DNA of 64,000 nucleotides, from assembly GCA_036583965.1 (NCBI GenBank), contig JAZBQD010000030.1:85440800-85504799 (forward strand), written 5' to 3'. Origin of the DNA: Prunella strophiata. Taxonomy: Eukaryota; Chordata; Aves; Passeriformes; Prunellidae. Position 1 is the first letter of the stretch. Each line of letters begins with the position of its first letter. The notes under the pieces are model-generated. The model had not been told where the DNA came from. It ran no database searches and was given only the letters and a program-made list of their open reading frames with translations. A program made the position numbers and the translations under genes. Shown piece after piece: positions 1 to 13,887 of the stretch.

Positions 1-1805
1 TTGTAGGGAAAAAACAAGGAGAACAAAAAGAGGTTTAGGCTGAAAATGAGGAGAAAGGGTTATAGTGCTATGCTGTAAAATCAGTACCTACAATGGGTCC
101 CTGATCTCTGGTTATCTGTTTTTCATGCTTGTCTTTGGAAGAGCATTTATTCACTGCTTTTAAACATGTCTTCTTCCTAAAGATGCATGCCTTGATCTTT
201 ATTTTCTGAAGACAGTACGAAAGAGATTTTCCCCACAAATTCCATTTGGGGGCTTTTAAATAGCAGTTAATTGCATCACTGATGGCGTGGGAGGTGGGCA
301 TAACCCCTCATGCCACAGCATGTGGGCAAAAGGAGCAGATCCCTTGTCTTCCTGTGGCACATGCACATGTGTCTAGGAATGAAACAGGGCTTTATTCAGC
401 TGTCATTGATCACACTGTCATAGAGAATATCTCACAATTGGGGTTCTTAATTGAAATCAGTCCAATGTATTGTTCCCCTGGGATCAGTTTGTAGCTCAGA
501 TTCACTGCAGCAGTGAACAAAATGAAGCTGTTATCCTCTTTTTGCCCCACCTCTGTAAATAGAACCAACCCTTTTAGCTTCAGTTTTGCTTCTAGTCATG
601 AAGACCATGGTGTTCCCATTCCTGTAACTGAGAGGGCTTAAAGGGCTCTTACATCTTCTTCCTATTCCTTTGCAATAACAGTTCTGGGGAACAAAAACAT
701 GATTTCCTAGTATCTGTGAGATGCTTGCATGATGAGGCCAAATATACAAGAACTCTCTGGAGACCTCTGGAAGAAGGAGTAGATATGCCAGTGACTGCAT
801 GCCAGCTGAGCTGGGGTTGGATGCTTCCCACAGCTGGAGGTCACAGGGTCTGGGTAGGCTGGTGAGGCTTTGCACCCTGAGGCTTGCCAAGCTGGGGGAA
901 ACTCTTATCAGCAGATCCCACAGCTGGGTGTGACCTCTTGTGTAGGATCTTCTCACACCTGGCTGCATCTGCAGCAGGAAATGCAGCTTTCTTCCCTCTG
1001 CCAACAAAGCCTTGAGGCCCTGCAGGACTCATTGACTTCTCAGAAGTTGGAGAGGCTGGTATTTTTGCGGCTGTTGTAAATTCAGTCTTATTTGAAGAAG
1101 TGTTAATGTTTCTGTTCCCTTCTGCTTTTATCAGCTCCTTTTCCCCCCTGCTATCTGTTCTTCCTTCTTTCCTTGCTTCCTTAACTGGCTGTCATACTTC
1201 TTTTGCCAAAATGCAGTGTTTGTTTTGCCAAGTAATGCGTTGAAGCAACACATAGGAGATTCTTTTAGTGGATGCAGCTATAGCTACTTCTAGCAAAGAC
1301 ACAGCTGTGTAGTACTGGGATTGTATTTCTGCACTGCAGTGTGTAACTGTGCACATGCCCTGGTGCAAGCTGTCCCAAGGTGGGCAGACACTCCAGCTTT
1401 CAATCAAACATCTTCAAACATACTCCTTTGCAAGCAAAGGAGTATTTTCTTGAAGGAGTGAAGCTGCAAAATGTTTCCCTCTTGTCTGTGGAAGTTTTGA
1501 TACTCTGTAGGTTTAATAACAGCCTGCAAGATCTGCAGTGAGATTGGAGGGAATCTGCAAGAGACAGGGGACCAGAAAATGAGAATATTGTGTTTGATTT
1601 TATGTGGATTGCTGAATTTTACATTGTGGTCACTCCTCCAAATCCAGGTCCAAGACATACCCTGGAGGCTGAATGTTCACATGCAGCATTGTCTTGGCAA
1701 TTGCCTTGCAAATAGCAGAAAACATAAGTGCTGCAGAAACAGGAGGACCTCTCCTTAGCAAACTGCAGCTGGGACATTTGCTCAGCATCAGAAGTATAGA
1801 TGTGA
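1..1805. other. Intergenic sequence, no gene recognised
   Basis: I see no exon with a convincing splice context, no RNA gene and no clear repeat family. Short open frames occur on both strands with no recognisable domain. The stretch lies upstream of IL1R2. In other vertebrates the next gene upstream is MAP4K4, but none of its exons was recognised here. Confidence 0.5.
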
Positions 1806-1912
1806 TGATTAGAGACATGGTTTAGTGGTGGACTTGGCAGTGTTAGGTTTATTGTGGGACTCAATGACCTTAAGGGTCTTGGTCTGCCTAAATGATTCCA
1901 TGATTCTAAGAG
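1806..1912 (+). mobile_element. CR1 LINE fragment, 3' end
   Basis: A degraded copy of the CR1 3' terminus. It has the motif for a gene-less tail in which a 'ggactcaatgacctt' block leads to 'cttaagggtctt', and it ends with the diagnostic 'gattccatgattct' short repeat. CR1 copies are normally 5'-truncated, and only about 100 bp is recognisable here. Confidence 0.65.
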
Positions 1913-4900
1913 GTTTTGAGCGGGCAAAATCTAAATCTTGTTTCTAAATTTGCCATCTGTTTGTAAAACGTGTATCAACAATATTTATACTTTCACATTC
2001 TCAACTGAACTTGGTTTCAAGTTGATTGTGGTGACTCTGAGGCTTGACTAACGAATTTTGAAATAGCCACCTTCACTACTTCGGGAACTGTTGTCTATGC
2101 TGACATTTCTCACACACCAAATGCAGAGGCCTAGAAATTCTTTTTGGATTTGAAATATGGTGCTATTAAGCAAGCACATTTTCTAAGTCCTAACCTCACC
2201 CTTGGAAACATCATTCTTGTGAAGATGTGGCCATCAAATTCTTGTGAGCATGTGGCCATCATAAAAATGCATCCAATTTCTTTCCTGTAAGATCTGGGAT
2301 GAGTACCTATCTCTCAGTGTTTGCTTCATTTTTTGGAAGTTCTCATGGTCAGAGATAAAAAACTAAAGTATGTCCCTTTTGAGTGAGTAACATTGATGCT
2401 ATGCATGTAAATACTTCTGATTGTGATGCTGAAAATCTGGTTCTTGCAATATCTTGACAACTCCATATGGAACAAACATTTAACTTTTTTTTTTTTTTTT
2501 TCTTCTTTGGATGAGCATGTGATGATAACCTGCTTCAATCCATAATCTAAAGAGGTTCACATCTCAGGTGAAGAAGGCTTCATTGCTATTTTACAGTAAC
2601 AGGCTGTGAATCTTGCCTTGGAAAGTTTTAACAATGACTGTATCCATTCTCAGATTCATTAGATTTTAACATATAAGCCTACTATAAAAAGGCCTCCAGG
2701 AAACCCAAAATTGCATCCATCTACAGTTAAAAAGCAGTTTGATTAATTATAGCATTTGGAACTTCTGCCATGGTTTTCCTAAAGTAGGGAGACTTTTCCT
2801 GGAAGGACTTTCTGGGTCACTGCTATACTGCTGCTTTGATGATTATTTCAGGCAAACTCCTAGTAATGGATAGAAAGTAATAATCCTTTTGCATTAGAAA
2901 TATGGCACATTTTTAATGTACAGTCTTAGTTGATTGGTGGAATCATCTCCTTGCTACATGTTTTTAAGATGTGTTGTGGCAGGAAGTTTCAAGAGAGAAA
3001 GCTGGTAACCATAAAAATTCATTTGTGGCACTTTGATGTTTTCCCCTCCATACTTGTCTGAGACTGGTGGAACAACACTGCCTGCAGAAGTTGGTAGGGA
3101 ACAGCCTCTAAAAGAGACATTGGGTAAGACTGGAGAAGTCCCCTCAAGTTCTTCTTTAGATTCTTCTTTCTGTCCCTTAAAAAAATGCCAAAACCTAAAT
3201 GCCAAAATCTCCAAAGGTTTTGTCTAAGTGCTATAATTTAGATGTGTTAGGAACACATTTCAATGTCTTTATCTGTTAAGAGATTAAAATTCTTACTTCA
3301 CTACACTTAAAAGTTTCAGCCTACTTCATCTGAATATGATTTGAGTGGCAGATCCATCCATCTTGGAAAGGCATTGTGTCTAATTTTGCTCAAGAAAGCA
3401 GGAGATCTCATAATATTTTAACTTAATGTGCTGCTCACAGCCTACTACAGCACCCAAACACTGGCAAGCCCTTTGTGCATTCACCAGAATGCATCAGTAG
3501 TTGCATTTCTTCAAAGTTTGAAATGGTTTGTAGTCCATTTTGCTGTCATTTACCAAAGGGGTCCCCTTGAGGTACAACAATCTTATGTTTTGTTCTCTGC
3601 TAAGTCTCTGATCTCCAGATCTAGGAACTGGCAGTCTGCTATTTCTTGACTACTGTAGAACCTGCAAGTGTATCATTTCACAAGTTAATCTTGAAATAGT
3701 GCAAGTGTAAATGTCAGTAGCTTTTCACATAGATACACTGCACTTTTTATATTGCTTTACTTATTACAGTTTTATATTGCTTTTTTATTGCAAGAGAAAT
3801 TTTATTAAGCTTACTTATGATCTTTAAAAGGTACTACAGGGAAATCAAAATGCTGTGTAAATAGACCCTGCTTAGAGACCTAGACTCTTCCTCATTAAGA
3901 AAATATGTCTGAATTCCTCAAGAACTGGATTTGGGCAAACAGGTCTGGCCATACTTGACACAGTTACTGCCACTGTCACCTTTGGCTTGTGCAGTGCTGG
4001 AATGCGTAGTACTGGCACAGGAGCAGATTTTTTCAGTGCCCAAATCTGAGGTTGTTTAGGCCAAATGTCTCAGGTTAGATCTTCTCAAGTTAACCTTGTT
4101 GCATAAGGTTGTGTGAGTAAATCAATACATGAATGGACTTGTTTTCCCCCTCAGTCTGTGATGGTGTGTTGGGATTTACACTGATGGGCTGAAACTTATT
4201 TATTTTGCCACTGCTGGAAACTAATTTTAAGAACTGATGCATTTGAGGCATATATAAAGAAAGTACGCATCCTTGAAGTGAACAACATGTGATATGTGAA
4301 AGAAGAGGAGGGAACAAGCAGCTAAAAAAGGTAAAGTTAGCAGTGTAAGTGTCATTGGGCACAGACAGATGGATACCAGCTGTCTTTTTGGTAGATACTA
4401 AGATATGCTGTATGAACTGAGAAAGAAGCATGTACTTTAACTGAACATGACTAACCCTGTAAAATAAAAAAGATGAAAACTAGATTTTTTTTTTTTTTTA
4501 ATCAATAGGGCCATATTCTGTGTAAAGCATGTTTTTCCTTTAATATTCAAATGGGAAGATATTTCAAGCTGTTTCAGTCTCTAGTGCTGCTGAGAAACCT
4601 CTGAATTCATGATAAAATGAATATTTATTATGTATCACAGAAGGAAAAAAGAGCTGTTGTTTTTGGAGCCAGGAAAAAAAAATAGTTTGGAAGCATGCCA
4701 CCATGTGGAATAAATTCCTTGTTATATTTGTTAGGAGAAAATTATGCAGGTAATGTTACTTTCAATAGATGTCCTGCAAATGTCATAATTAGTAATTTGA
4801 GCTAGAATTCCCAAACTCCTATATCCTAGGGACTGCAGAAAAAAAATTGAAAGTATACATCCGCAGGCCACATGAAGACATGAGTGATTATAATGGCCAT

Positions 4901-5396
4901 TTGGCTTGGTTTCTTCCAGGAAGGATTTCCAGGAGTGAATTCTAAATGTTCTCGAGTGCTCTCCTCTTATCTCATTCCACAGCATTGCTGACTTGCTCTA
5001 GTTGAAAACTGGATCATTTCAGCCAGGGTGAGCTTTTAGCTGTCAAACAACCAGCAACCATATCAAAATCAAATTTGTAAAGAGGAAGCAAGCTGAAGCC
5101 TCTTGACGTGTGGCAATCCTTCCGGAACAGGGCAGGTGACGCGCAATCTTGGACAACCCCCAGGGACAGCAGATCAATGAATACTTGCAAGGAGATGTTG
5201 CCTAAGTAACCACAGTCACAGGGTCATATTTCACAAGAGTGTTTTCCTATTACTTGAGTAGTAATGGGATGCTCTTGGTACAGTGAGCTCTGGGTACCTC
5301 ATGGCTACCTCTCTCACCTGGAAAACCTGAGGCCTACAACTTCATAAGCCAGAGTGCAAAGCATGAGGTTTGGTGTGGGTTGAATTGGGGGTGCAA
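1913..5396. other. Intergenic sequence, no gene recognised
   Basis: AT-rich sequence with short homopolymer tracts, for example T runs near 2485 and 4487. No exon, RNA gene or mobile element could be supported. Confidence 0.45.
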
Positions 5397-5402
5397 GGGC
5401 TG
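5397..5402. repeat. Target-site duplication, left copy
   Basis: The six bases GGGCTG lie directly before the LTR and are repeated exactly at 6011-6016 directly after it. A 6-bp duplication is what ERVK-type integrases leave. Confidence 0.85.
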
Positions 5403-6010
5403 TGTCGGGGTCTCAGGACACCGAGATGACCTCGATAAGTGTTAGAAAGTCCTTTTTTCCCAGCCCGGCAGCTGAAGAAGGAATCAGGACTCTTCATCTG
5501 CAGTTTCCAAGGTTGTTTATTTTCTCTTATCTAATACATTCTTTTCCTGACCTGCTGAGGAAGCAAGGCACACTGCCTGCCTCTGGGGCGCTGTTGTCTT
5601 TTTAAACTAAAAGTTATGTGTACTTTATTTACAGTTATTTTCCAATACCTATCACCCATGCCACACAGACCATCTCTACTCCAAACCAATCCAAAAGTGA
5701 CACCATCACCCAGAAGATGGAGGCCAAGAAGAAGGAGAAAGAAGGACAGGACACACCCAAGTTCCTCCATCCTGGCCCCCAAACCCCCACTCTAAAAATC
5801 CCAAAATTCCACTTTTCCATCCTGTGACAAATCACCCATCACTCCACTTAAACTTTCGTGGCTTGCAAATCCTCATACAATGTTGGCAATTTTCTCCATG
5901 GGTTGAAATCAAAGGCACAGGGGTCTTGGGCACTGTGCCAAGGCCTCTGAACCCCCTGCCAGGACCTTGAGCCATCCAGGACAGCCAGAGGGATGTCCTG
6001 GGTTCCGACA
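5403..6010 (-). mobile_element. Solo LTR of an ERVK-like endogenous retrovirus
   Basis: This 608-bp element starts with TGTCGGGG and ends with CCGACA, so it has TG...CA ends within short inverted repeats. It is flanked by perfect 6-bp direct repeats (GGGCTG). A polyadenylation-type AATAAA motif reads on the minus strand at about 5516-5525, which sets the orientation. There is no internal proviral sequence between the duplications, so this is a solo LTR left by recombination between two LTRs. The sequence resembles LTRs common in songbird genomes; the family assignment is from memory. A diverged relative lies in the opposite orientation at 48601. Short open frames inside it are not genes. Confidence 0.85.
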
Positions 6011-6016
6011 GGGCTG
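6011..6016. repeat. Target-site duplication, right copy
   Basis: GGGCTG, identical to 5397-5402, confirms both borders of the solo LTR. Confidence 0.85.
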
Positions 6017-9000
6017 AACTGTTTTCAAATGTGATGTTGCCATCTACACTTTCAGCTCCACACTTGTGCTGGAGCAGCAGAGGGTTGTGAGGAGTGCATG
6101 TACAGCACGTTCTGTTCTGCAATCGGTGTCCAGAGATTCTGTTTCCCTATCTCCCACGTGAGCACAGATTGCCAATAAGTGCTGTGTGTTCTCATCAGCT
6201 GTCAAGTGTTGCTCCCACGAGTTTTCAGGAAACTTGTGCATGTTTCACACAGTGCCCTACAAAGCACAGGATGTCCTGAGCCCACTGGTATTATTCCTGC
6301 AACTCCAGTGTTCCTGCAAACAGGTTCTGTTGGATGCCCTGTGACAGAATTAGAGGGTCTCAAGAAGACCTGGAAGTGCTTTCCATTACTTTGTTTATTA
6401 GGGAGCTTTTTCCCATACATATATGTGTTGCTTTTTCTCCTGATGTCCAAAAGGTCCAGAACACCTTTTGTTCTCGTCTTACAAAGACTTTTGATAGCAA
6501 AAGAGTTAGCTATTTTTTGGGTTATCTGCAGTGTGTACATAGGTGTATCTATGCATGCATTTTCAGGGCAGAAAAGTAGAGATCCTTGTGACCCTTGCTG
6601 AACACAGTTGAGAAACATCTCCATATCACAGGAGCTGCTGGCTGCAATGTGGGCAGCCTTCATGGATGAACCAGGTTCATGGCTGAGAGGCTTCTTTACA
6701 GTGGTGCAGAGGTGGAGAGAGAATGATGCAGTAAAACTCCTCATGGGAACAACAGCTTCTCCTGCATTTGTACTACTCTGTGCCTTGTCTGTCTCCTGCA
6801 TCCTGGACTATTTCCTCATGACCTACCTTTTATAGTGGCTGTATCAGTAGGTAATTTACCTCTGTACAAAATCCCCACTGAAATATGTGATTTGGTCACA
6901 GCAGCTTGGGCATGACTGACAAGGGTATGGGGAGAACACAGGTCTGCAGAGAGGTGAAGGTTGTGGATTAGAGCAGTTTAAGACATGGAAAAGAACATGT
7001 ATCAGAGGCACATCAGAAGTTGGCTCAGCACCCACTTGCTGCAGGTGAACTTGCTCATATCTAGAAAGGTTTGTTTCTGAAAGGGGCTTGATAATGCACA
7101 TAAATACTACAGGGTTTGCCAACTCTGCATTTTGTTTTTTGAACATGGAACAGCTGAACCCAAAGCCACATGACCTTACCCATGGCAGATCCTAAATGAG
7201 GCATGAGGTTTGTTGAAAACCTCTCTAGTTTATTGTTCTTCCTATGCACCAGCTTCCGATGAAAAGCCCTCTTATATAAACATCAAATTTGGCACATTTA
7301 CAGAATCCTTTCCTCAAGGTGGTATTTCTTCATCTTCTCAGAAAATACAGTCTTAAGGCAGAGCTCTGCCAGGCACTTTTCTTCATTACAGCATTACAAA
7401 GTTTTGAGTCAATTAAGTAGTGTGTTAAAACTGCTGGCCACATACATTGTTATGAAAACGCTGAGAATCCCCCTTTGGCAGATTGCACTGCCAGAAAGTT
7501 TCAGACCTTTCCTTTGTTCCACAAAGCCTTCAGAAATAAGAGTGATTTAATGAGGATGTACTAGAAAAATCGTACTCTTCTTTTATAGTAGTTATTTGAA
7601 AAAATGAAGAACTAACTTTACCCTAAGGCAAAGAGACAAGTGGGTTTAGCAAGGTCTGGAGGGTGCCATCCAGTTCTGATGATTCTGTGAATGCTTAGCT
7701 GCAGGGTCCTGCCAGATACTCTCAGCTCCTAATATCATCAACAAACTCATTAATGGATTTTGATCTAAAATGACTCAGCACTGCTGCTACTGAAATTTTT
7801 AATGATGCCCTACTATGTAAAGTAAATACTTCTTAGTATAGCCCTTGGGTTCTCCCTACACATGTAAACATCACTGAAATGCTATTAGCTGTGTTAGTAA
7901 TAAGTAAACTTTTTCTGGCTGGAGTTTTGTTGTAAAACAGCTTTGAGTTATCAGAAACATTAACCAGTTTACATGGAGGAGTTTTGGCCAGATTACTGTG
8001 GTGTCCCTACAGAGCACAGCCAGCATCCTGTAGCTGTTCCACTTTGCATGGGGCAATGGAAAAACAGATTGCAGAGCAGGAACAGAAATCCTGCAGGGCT
8101 TTCTTGTCTACACTTCTTTTGGGGACTTCTGGAATTTGAATACAACTTTTTCCTCTCAGCATGTGGCAGACTCTAAATTTCTCTATGTATGGATGCATAT
8201 ATGTCTCTAATACATTTCTTCTTCCTATTTGTCTCAATCTATATATGGAGAGAGTTGCCAAGAAGTATGTGCCTTCTTACTGATCTGTTATCTCCAGCAT
8301 TTCACTTGGATATTTATAAGTCCAGCAAAAGGTCCTGTGGCTTCTGCATGGGACATGTAATTTCAAGCCTCTCATCTCAGGCCAGTATCATAAACACATC
8401 ATGAAACAGGCAGCAGCTCTGAACCACTGAGTGCCATGTCCTTGCTATGCAGAGCTGCCATTAGCAACTTCAAGGCAGTCAGCAGTGGTTAAGGTTCCAA
8501 ACACTGCTGCCATATCATTATGATATGAAATGGTTAAATTTAGTTCCCTTTTTTTTTTTGGTCTTTTTTTCCCATAGCTATGGTATCAAGCCAAGAGCTA
8601 TATCCATTATTCATATACCCCGCTGAAACCCTTCTCCCTGGGAAGTCTATTCACAAATCTTGTGCATTAATCAAAAGAGTAGCTTGTAAAGGTCCTGGGA
8701 TGTTTCAGCTTTCTGCAGAGACAAGGGGAATGGCTCAGCACTTATGAACTGGCCTTAAAGTAAGTGCAGGGCTCTACAGGTCTCCAGTGAAATAAATGCC
8801 TCTGAGATAACAGGTTTTGGAAGCTACAGCCAGAAGGACCATCAGGGATCTGAGTTTTATTCAGAAGGAAGGTCTCAATCCAGGAATGTTTTGAAGGGAA
8901 ACCCACCTACCAGTTTCTTGCAAACTTTCTTGCAAATTTTCCTGCAAATGGTTAAGCCTTCCAATCAACTAAGTCTGAGTGAAAACTCTTTCAGCTTGTA

Positions 9001-11029
9001 ATTAAGAAAAATTTGCATAGCAAAGCACTACTGTTGTTCAAATATCTTCTTTTTATTTTCAAAATATGATTGATAGCAATGATTTAAACAAATAACATTC
9101 AATTTTTTTTGTGTAAAATCCTCCCAAGCTCTTTTAAAACAGTTGCTGAAATTATGAGTTCCCTTTCCACCTGGTACAGAACATTATGTGCTGGAGAAGG
9201 GCATAAGTTAAGGGCATTTGAGGGCTGAAATCCTCCCAAGATCAGTTTTGTTACCACATGTGTATTTGTACTCTTTATGTGGTCAGCTGTTGTAACAGAA
9301 CACTCCAAGATTGGCTGATGGTAACAGTTTTTATTAAAACAAATGTGTTCATTAACCTGAATAATGATAAAAAATCTGACCTTCTTTAATGCTTCATGGT
9401 GTGTGTCCACCAACTGAACAGATAAAAGATAAAAAAATAGACTGGGCCTACCTGCTCTTTATTGCAAACACGTATGGTCTTGCAGCATCACTCAGTTGCT
9501 TTTGAATTTCTTTCTTGGAACAATGGTGTTGTTGGGGTTGGCTCTGTTTCTTCTGAATTGATCTGATTTCTCCTAATTTCTGCTGTCACATACAGTGGTT
9601 CTTCCCCTGCCTCTTCATTTAGAAGCAGTGTATGTTGCATCTAATTATTTGCTATTCATTTATTTGTAAACCCCTCTTCTATTATTTCACAGATCCAGAG
9701 CAAGTCTTGCTCAATTCTTTCTTAAGCAACTCTTGATGCCAGTCAGAGTTGCTGGTCATTGTGACACTACACACAGGACAAGCACAAAGAGAGAATGCCA
9801 AGCATGACTGCAAATTTGTTGTCTCTGTTTCTATACCACATGCACTTTCATGTGCTGTCTCCCACCTCAGTTCCCTCCAAGTCCTGTGATAATGAATTAC
9901 ACATTAATGTAATGGAGTAGAGAACAAATACCTTGGGTAATTGGATCTGCTACATGTATGTTATATGAATGCTTCTTAAAACAAGTGTGTGAAATATTCT
10001 TGTGTGTCAGAAGGACAGTAAATCTAAGACAAATGGAAGATTTACTGCCAGTATTACATAAATGACTTCATCTTCTTGGTGATACAAATACTTGATTCAG
10101 GAACATGTAATAAAAAAATGATGTTTAATATTACCCTCCTGGTACACCTACAATAATGTATGATCTGTACAAGCCAAATTTTTCCTTTATCACAGACCAT
10201 ATGTTTGTTGCTGTTTTTCATAGCTATGAAGTTACTTTTTACCTACTAAATTTAAGTTCAGTCAACAAAAAGGCAATTATGAACAAAAATCTTTGTCATC
10301 TGTTTTTCTCTTTGCCTCTGAAATCCCTGTTTGCTGGTTTGGCTGCATAAGCCAAGCACCATAACTGGTTTAGAAATTTTCTTTTGTCCATATTGTTCTG
10401 GCTCATGTAACTCTATATGATTTCATGATCCTCAACTTCAGTTCCTCCTCTGTCTGCTGTTACTGTGGGCTTTTTGTAATGACTGCTGTGTTTTTAAATC
10501 CCTCAACACTTCTCACATGAAAGACCACAGAGCACATTATATTTTTTCATATATAAAAAAGACTGATCATAATTGCAAGCAAACATTATGATTTTGGAAC
10601 TGGTGGAAAAGAAAAAGCTAGTCAGCAGTCTTAGGTTTGCTTTTTTCCTAGCATGTCCCCAGTGCCCCTACTGACTCACTGCCTATGGTCTGAGAAGACA
10701 CCAAATCTGTGGGAAATGTCTGCTTGCTGTTCTCAGCATTGCTGGCTACCAGCTAACCCCACTTCCCAGCCCTGGCATGGTGAGTGACAGTGTGGGTGCT
10801 GCAGCCTTGCCTGGAGCCCTGCACTACGGCATGGTAGGTGCTGTGTGCTGTAGGCTTGCTCCATCTGAGCAGGGGAGATAGCTGGTAGCTTGGGAAAGAA
10901 GCAGGAACCTCAAAGTAGCAAGTTGGGGGTTGGTCTCTTCTCCCAGGTAGCAAGTGACAGCACGAGAGGAAATTACCTCAAGTTGTAGCAGGAAAGGTTT
11001 AGATAAGATATTATTAAAATCTCTTCACT
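6017..11029. other. Intergenic sequence, no gene recognised
   Basis: The largest open frame is a 199-codon ATG-started frame on the minus strand at 6202-6801. It has no recognisable domain and is overlapped by open frames on the other strand. No repeats or RNA genes were recognised in the rest of the stretch. Confidence 0.4.
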
Positions 11030-11212
11030 GAAAGGATGGACAAGCTTTGGAATATGCTGCCCAGGGAAGTGGTGAAATCACCATCCCTGGAAGGGTTTAA
11101 AATCCCTGTGGACATGGTACTTGGGGATGTGGTTATTGATGGTGGTGCTGCATTAATGGTTGGACTTGATAATCTTTGAGGTTTTTTCCCAAGCTGAATG
11201 GTTCTGTGGATG
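11030..11212 (+). mobile_element. CR1 LINE fragment, 3' end
   Basis: The sequence matches the CR1 3' region in order. It contains 'gctgcccagggaagtggtg', then 'ccatccctggaagg', then 'ggttggacttgataatctt', and it ends with the 'atggttctgtgga' tail. It is 5'-truncated like most avian CR1 copies. Confidence 0.8.
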
Positions 11213-13680
11213 GCCCAGGTTAGAAAGATATAGGGGCAGCAATGTTGAGGCCCTGCTATGGTCTTCTTGGCATGCCTTTTCCATTCCCAGTGTCCCTGGA
11301 GCCCTAAGCTTTTTTACTCACTGATCCCTAACCTGAACCATATCCCTGATCAAAATTCAGTGTATCTATGCACCATTTTATCCATAAGAGAAGGAAGAGC
11401 AGTAAGAGATATTTTTTCACTTTTTTTGTCATTGAGGGATGACTAGTATGCATTGATGTTTAGACTGTCACTATTTAGTAGTTTAGAGTATCCTCTTCAG
11501 TTCAGTTTATAGGGAGAGAAATATCACTTTACTGCTTTCAACAAACTCAGCTTTGCAACAGTACTCCATCACTGCTTTCCCACATAGCATCATATATCAA
11601 GTAGGCTGTGCCCAGGGATGGTTTTCTACTTTAAATAAAATCCAGCAAACCCCACTTTTTCAGAAATAATTTCTTTATATGGCAGTGCACAGAAACTCTG
11701 GGCCTCTCTAGATGTTACTTTGTCCCTTGTACCCTGTTGATTTCTATACTGAGGGTCTCCTGCTCCCTGACCCTTCCAGCTCTTGAGAGTATAATTATTT
11801 TTCAAGCGTGCCTGCTTTCTATTGCAGTGAAAGGGTCTTTGGAAATCCCAGGAACCCGTAGTGGTGAGACAATCTGTAATCCAGCCATGGCTGCTCTGAC
11901 CAAACTAGCACTCCTTCATGACAAAGTAGATCCTTTGGCACATCGCCTTCTGTTTCTCCCACTCAATCATATACAACTGGGGTATGTCAGCACTTATTCC
12001 TCTGGCTAAGCATGCAAATTCCTGTATTCTTAAAGTCTGTTGTGCCTTGTGCTAATCCCTCTGTTTAGCTTTTCTCTTTCTGTCCCAGTTATTTGGTGAT
12101 TCTCAGAGTTGAAGAGTTCCACTTTCCTTTCCTTTTCTGTGCTCCTCAAGACCCCATCTTGGAACTGTGCACAAGGGTATTATAAATTATTAAAACCAGG
12201 TTTGCTCATATCAATAAGCCCAAGAACATGTGTTGGTGCAATAGTTGTGGTTTACTTTGCATCTGCTTGCCAGTCAGCTTTCAACATTCAGTATTTCTTA
12301 ATACCTTGTCACCTTATTCTTATGTGAACCAGAGAACTTTATTCAGATTTTAATTGCATGAAGTTCGCTTAGCCAAACTGGATAACAGAATAAATAACAA
12401 AATCCAAGGGATTGAAGCTCTTGGATGCCAAACATTATCAGCCACAGAGCCACTATAACAGGGTAAGTTCCTCCAGGAGAAGCTGCAAAACCTGGGAGCA
12501 GGCTGCAAGAAGCTGGCACATTAACTGCCCCTTGTAGAAATGGTGTAATCCCCATTCCATGATGCCTGAATTTCCATTTCCCCTTCCATTAACTAGGGAT
12601 AATGGACAGACACACCTTGCATGTGGAGGCCCTTTGAAAGTCTCTGTTGCAAGGAACTTCCAGAAGACTAGATATTTCTTGATATTTTGATTATTTTACT
12701 AGCATGTCCAATGACAGCAAAATTCACCCAACTGTGGCAAGGAACTGCATGTAGCCCTGGTGTGGGAAATATCTATCTAGTGAGATGAGCAACGAGTGAG
12801 ACGTATGGGGAATAGTCTGGTCTTCAAGTCAGGAATTTCACAGCTATGCTCCAGCATCTCGAGCTATATCAATGAATCATCAGCAGAGCGAAACCACAGA
12901 ATGACACCAGCTTCCCTAAGAGAGTTTCTCTATATATATAGCTGCTAGACTTGCACATTTCTGTTTATAAATACTCAGTGATAGCTAACCACAAAACAAC
13001 GTGGCCTTCTCAGCAGACATCTACTAAAAAAAATATAAAATTCTTGCTCTATCTTTCCTTTTTTCTTGAGTTATTCTAAACCAGACTTTTGCACCTCCAG
13101 ATAAACAACTGAAACTTGAGGAACAACTGAAACTTGAGCAGTCCTTGCACTGCTGCATGTGATCAAGATATTTTCTGGATAAAAAGACAGCCAGGGCAGA
13201 ACCCTTCTGAAGAAAGCTGTTGAAAAGTGTTGATCCTTCTTAGATGTATCTGAGGATATTAGTCTATCTGGGAACTGCAGTCCCTCACTTGATTACCCTC
13301 TTCTAAAAGGCCAAAATTGCCACAATTCATAATCCTTTTCTTACTCCTCCTCATGAGCCTGGAAACCATAATTTGCTTCTAGCTGTTACTTCTTTATACC
13401 CTTGCAAGAGAGCCTTAATGCAGGCTGTCACACTAAAATGGATGTTACGAGAAGAAAGAGGAATCAGCACATTTGTGATTCACCATGGATCTGGGAAATC
13501 ACAGAAGATTTATGTTGTCCATGAACAGCTTGATAAACCACAAAATGCGAAGATTGCAATTATTTAGCTGCTGACTATGCTGCAGTGTACCTTTTGTTAC
13601 CCATGAAAATTTTTGCTTGAAGGTAGTGTGTGAAACAGTCATGTGAAGACATGAGTGTATGCAAGCTACCGTTCGTCAGA
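11213..13680. other. Sequence upstream of the IL1R2 promoter, no gene recognised
   Basis: No exon or mobile element could be supported. It probably contains distal regulatory DNA for IL1R2, but nothing in it was individually convincing. Confidence 0.4.
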
Positions 13681-13737
13681 AAAGGGGAAACTTAGTCATA
13701 TATTTAGCAGTCATTTCCCCTTTTTTTGGGAAATCCA

Positions 13738-13746
13738 AACACATAT
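13738..13746 (+). promoter_or_regulatory. NF-kB-like site in the IL1R2 upstream region
   Basis: GGGAAATCC lies about 175 bp before the inferred start of transcription. It fits a 9-bp kB-type half-site pattern but misses the last base of the 10-bp consensus. IL1R2 is induced in myeloid cells by inflammatory and steroid signals in mammals; any role of this site is inference. Confidence 0.3.
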
Positions 13747-13840
13747 TTTCTCTCTGTCTATGCCTCTGTTTCTCTTATCCTCACTCTACAGAAGGAAAGA
13801 AAGTTGGGTCTAAAACGTTATTTGGTTTTGACACAAATCT

Positions 13841-13851
13841 GATTGGGCAAT
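13841..13851 (+). promoter_or_regulatory. Inverted CCAAT / C/EBP-like element
   Basis: The stretch GATTGGGCAAT contains ATTGG, an inverted CCAAT box, overlapping a C/EBP-like TTGGGCAAT. It lies about 65-75 bp before the predicted start site, the usual place for a CCAAT box. Confidence 0.35.
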
Positions 13852-13887
13852 GAGAGACAAATTTCCGCTGTGTGTTGAGCTCAACCC

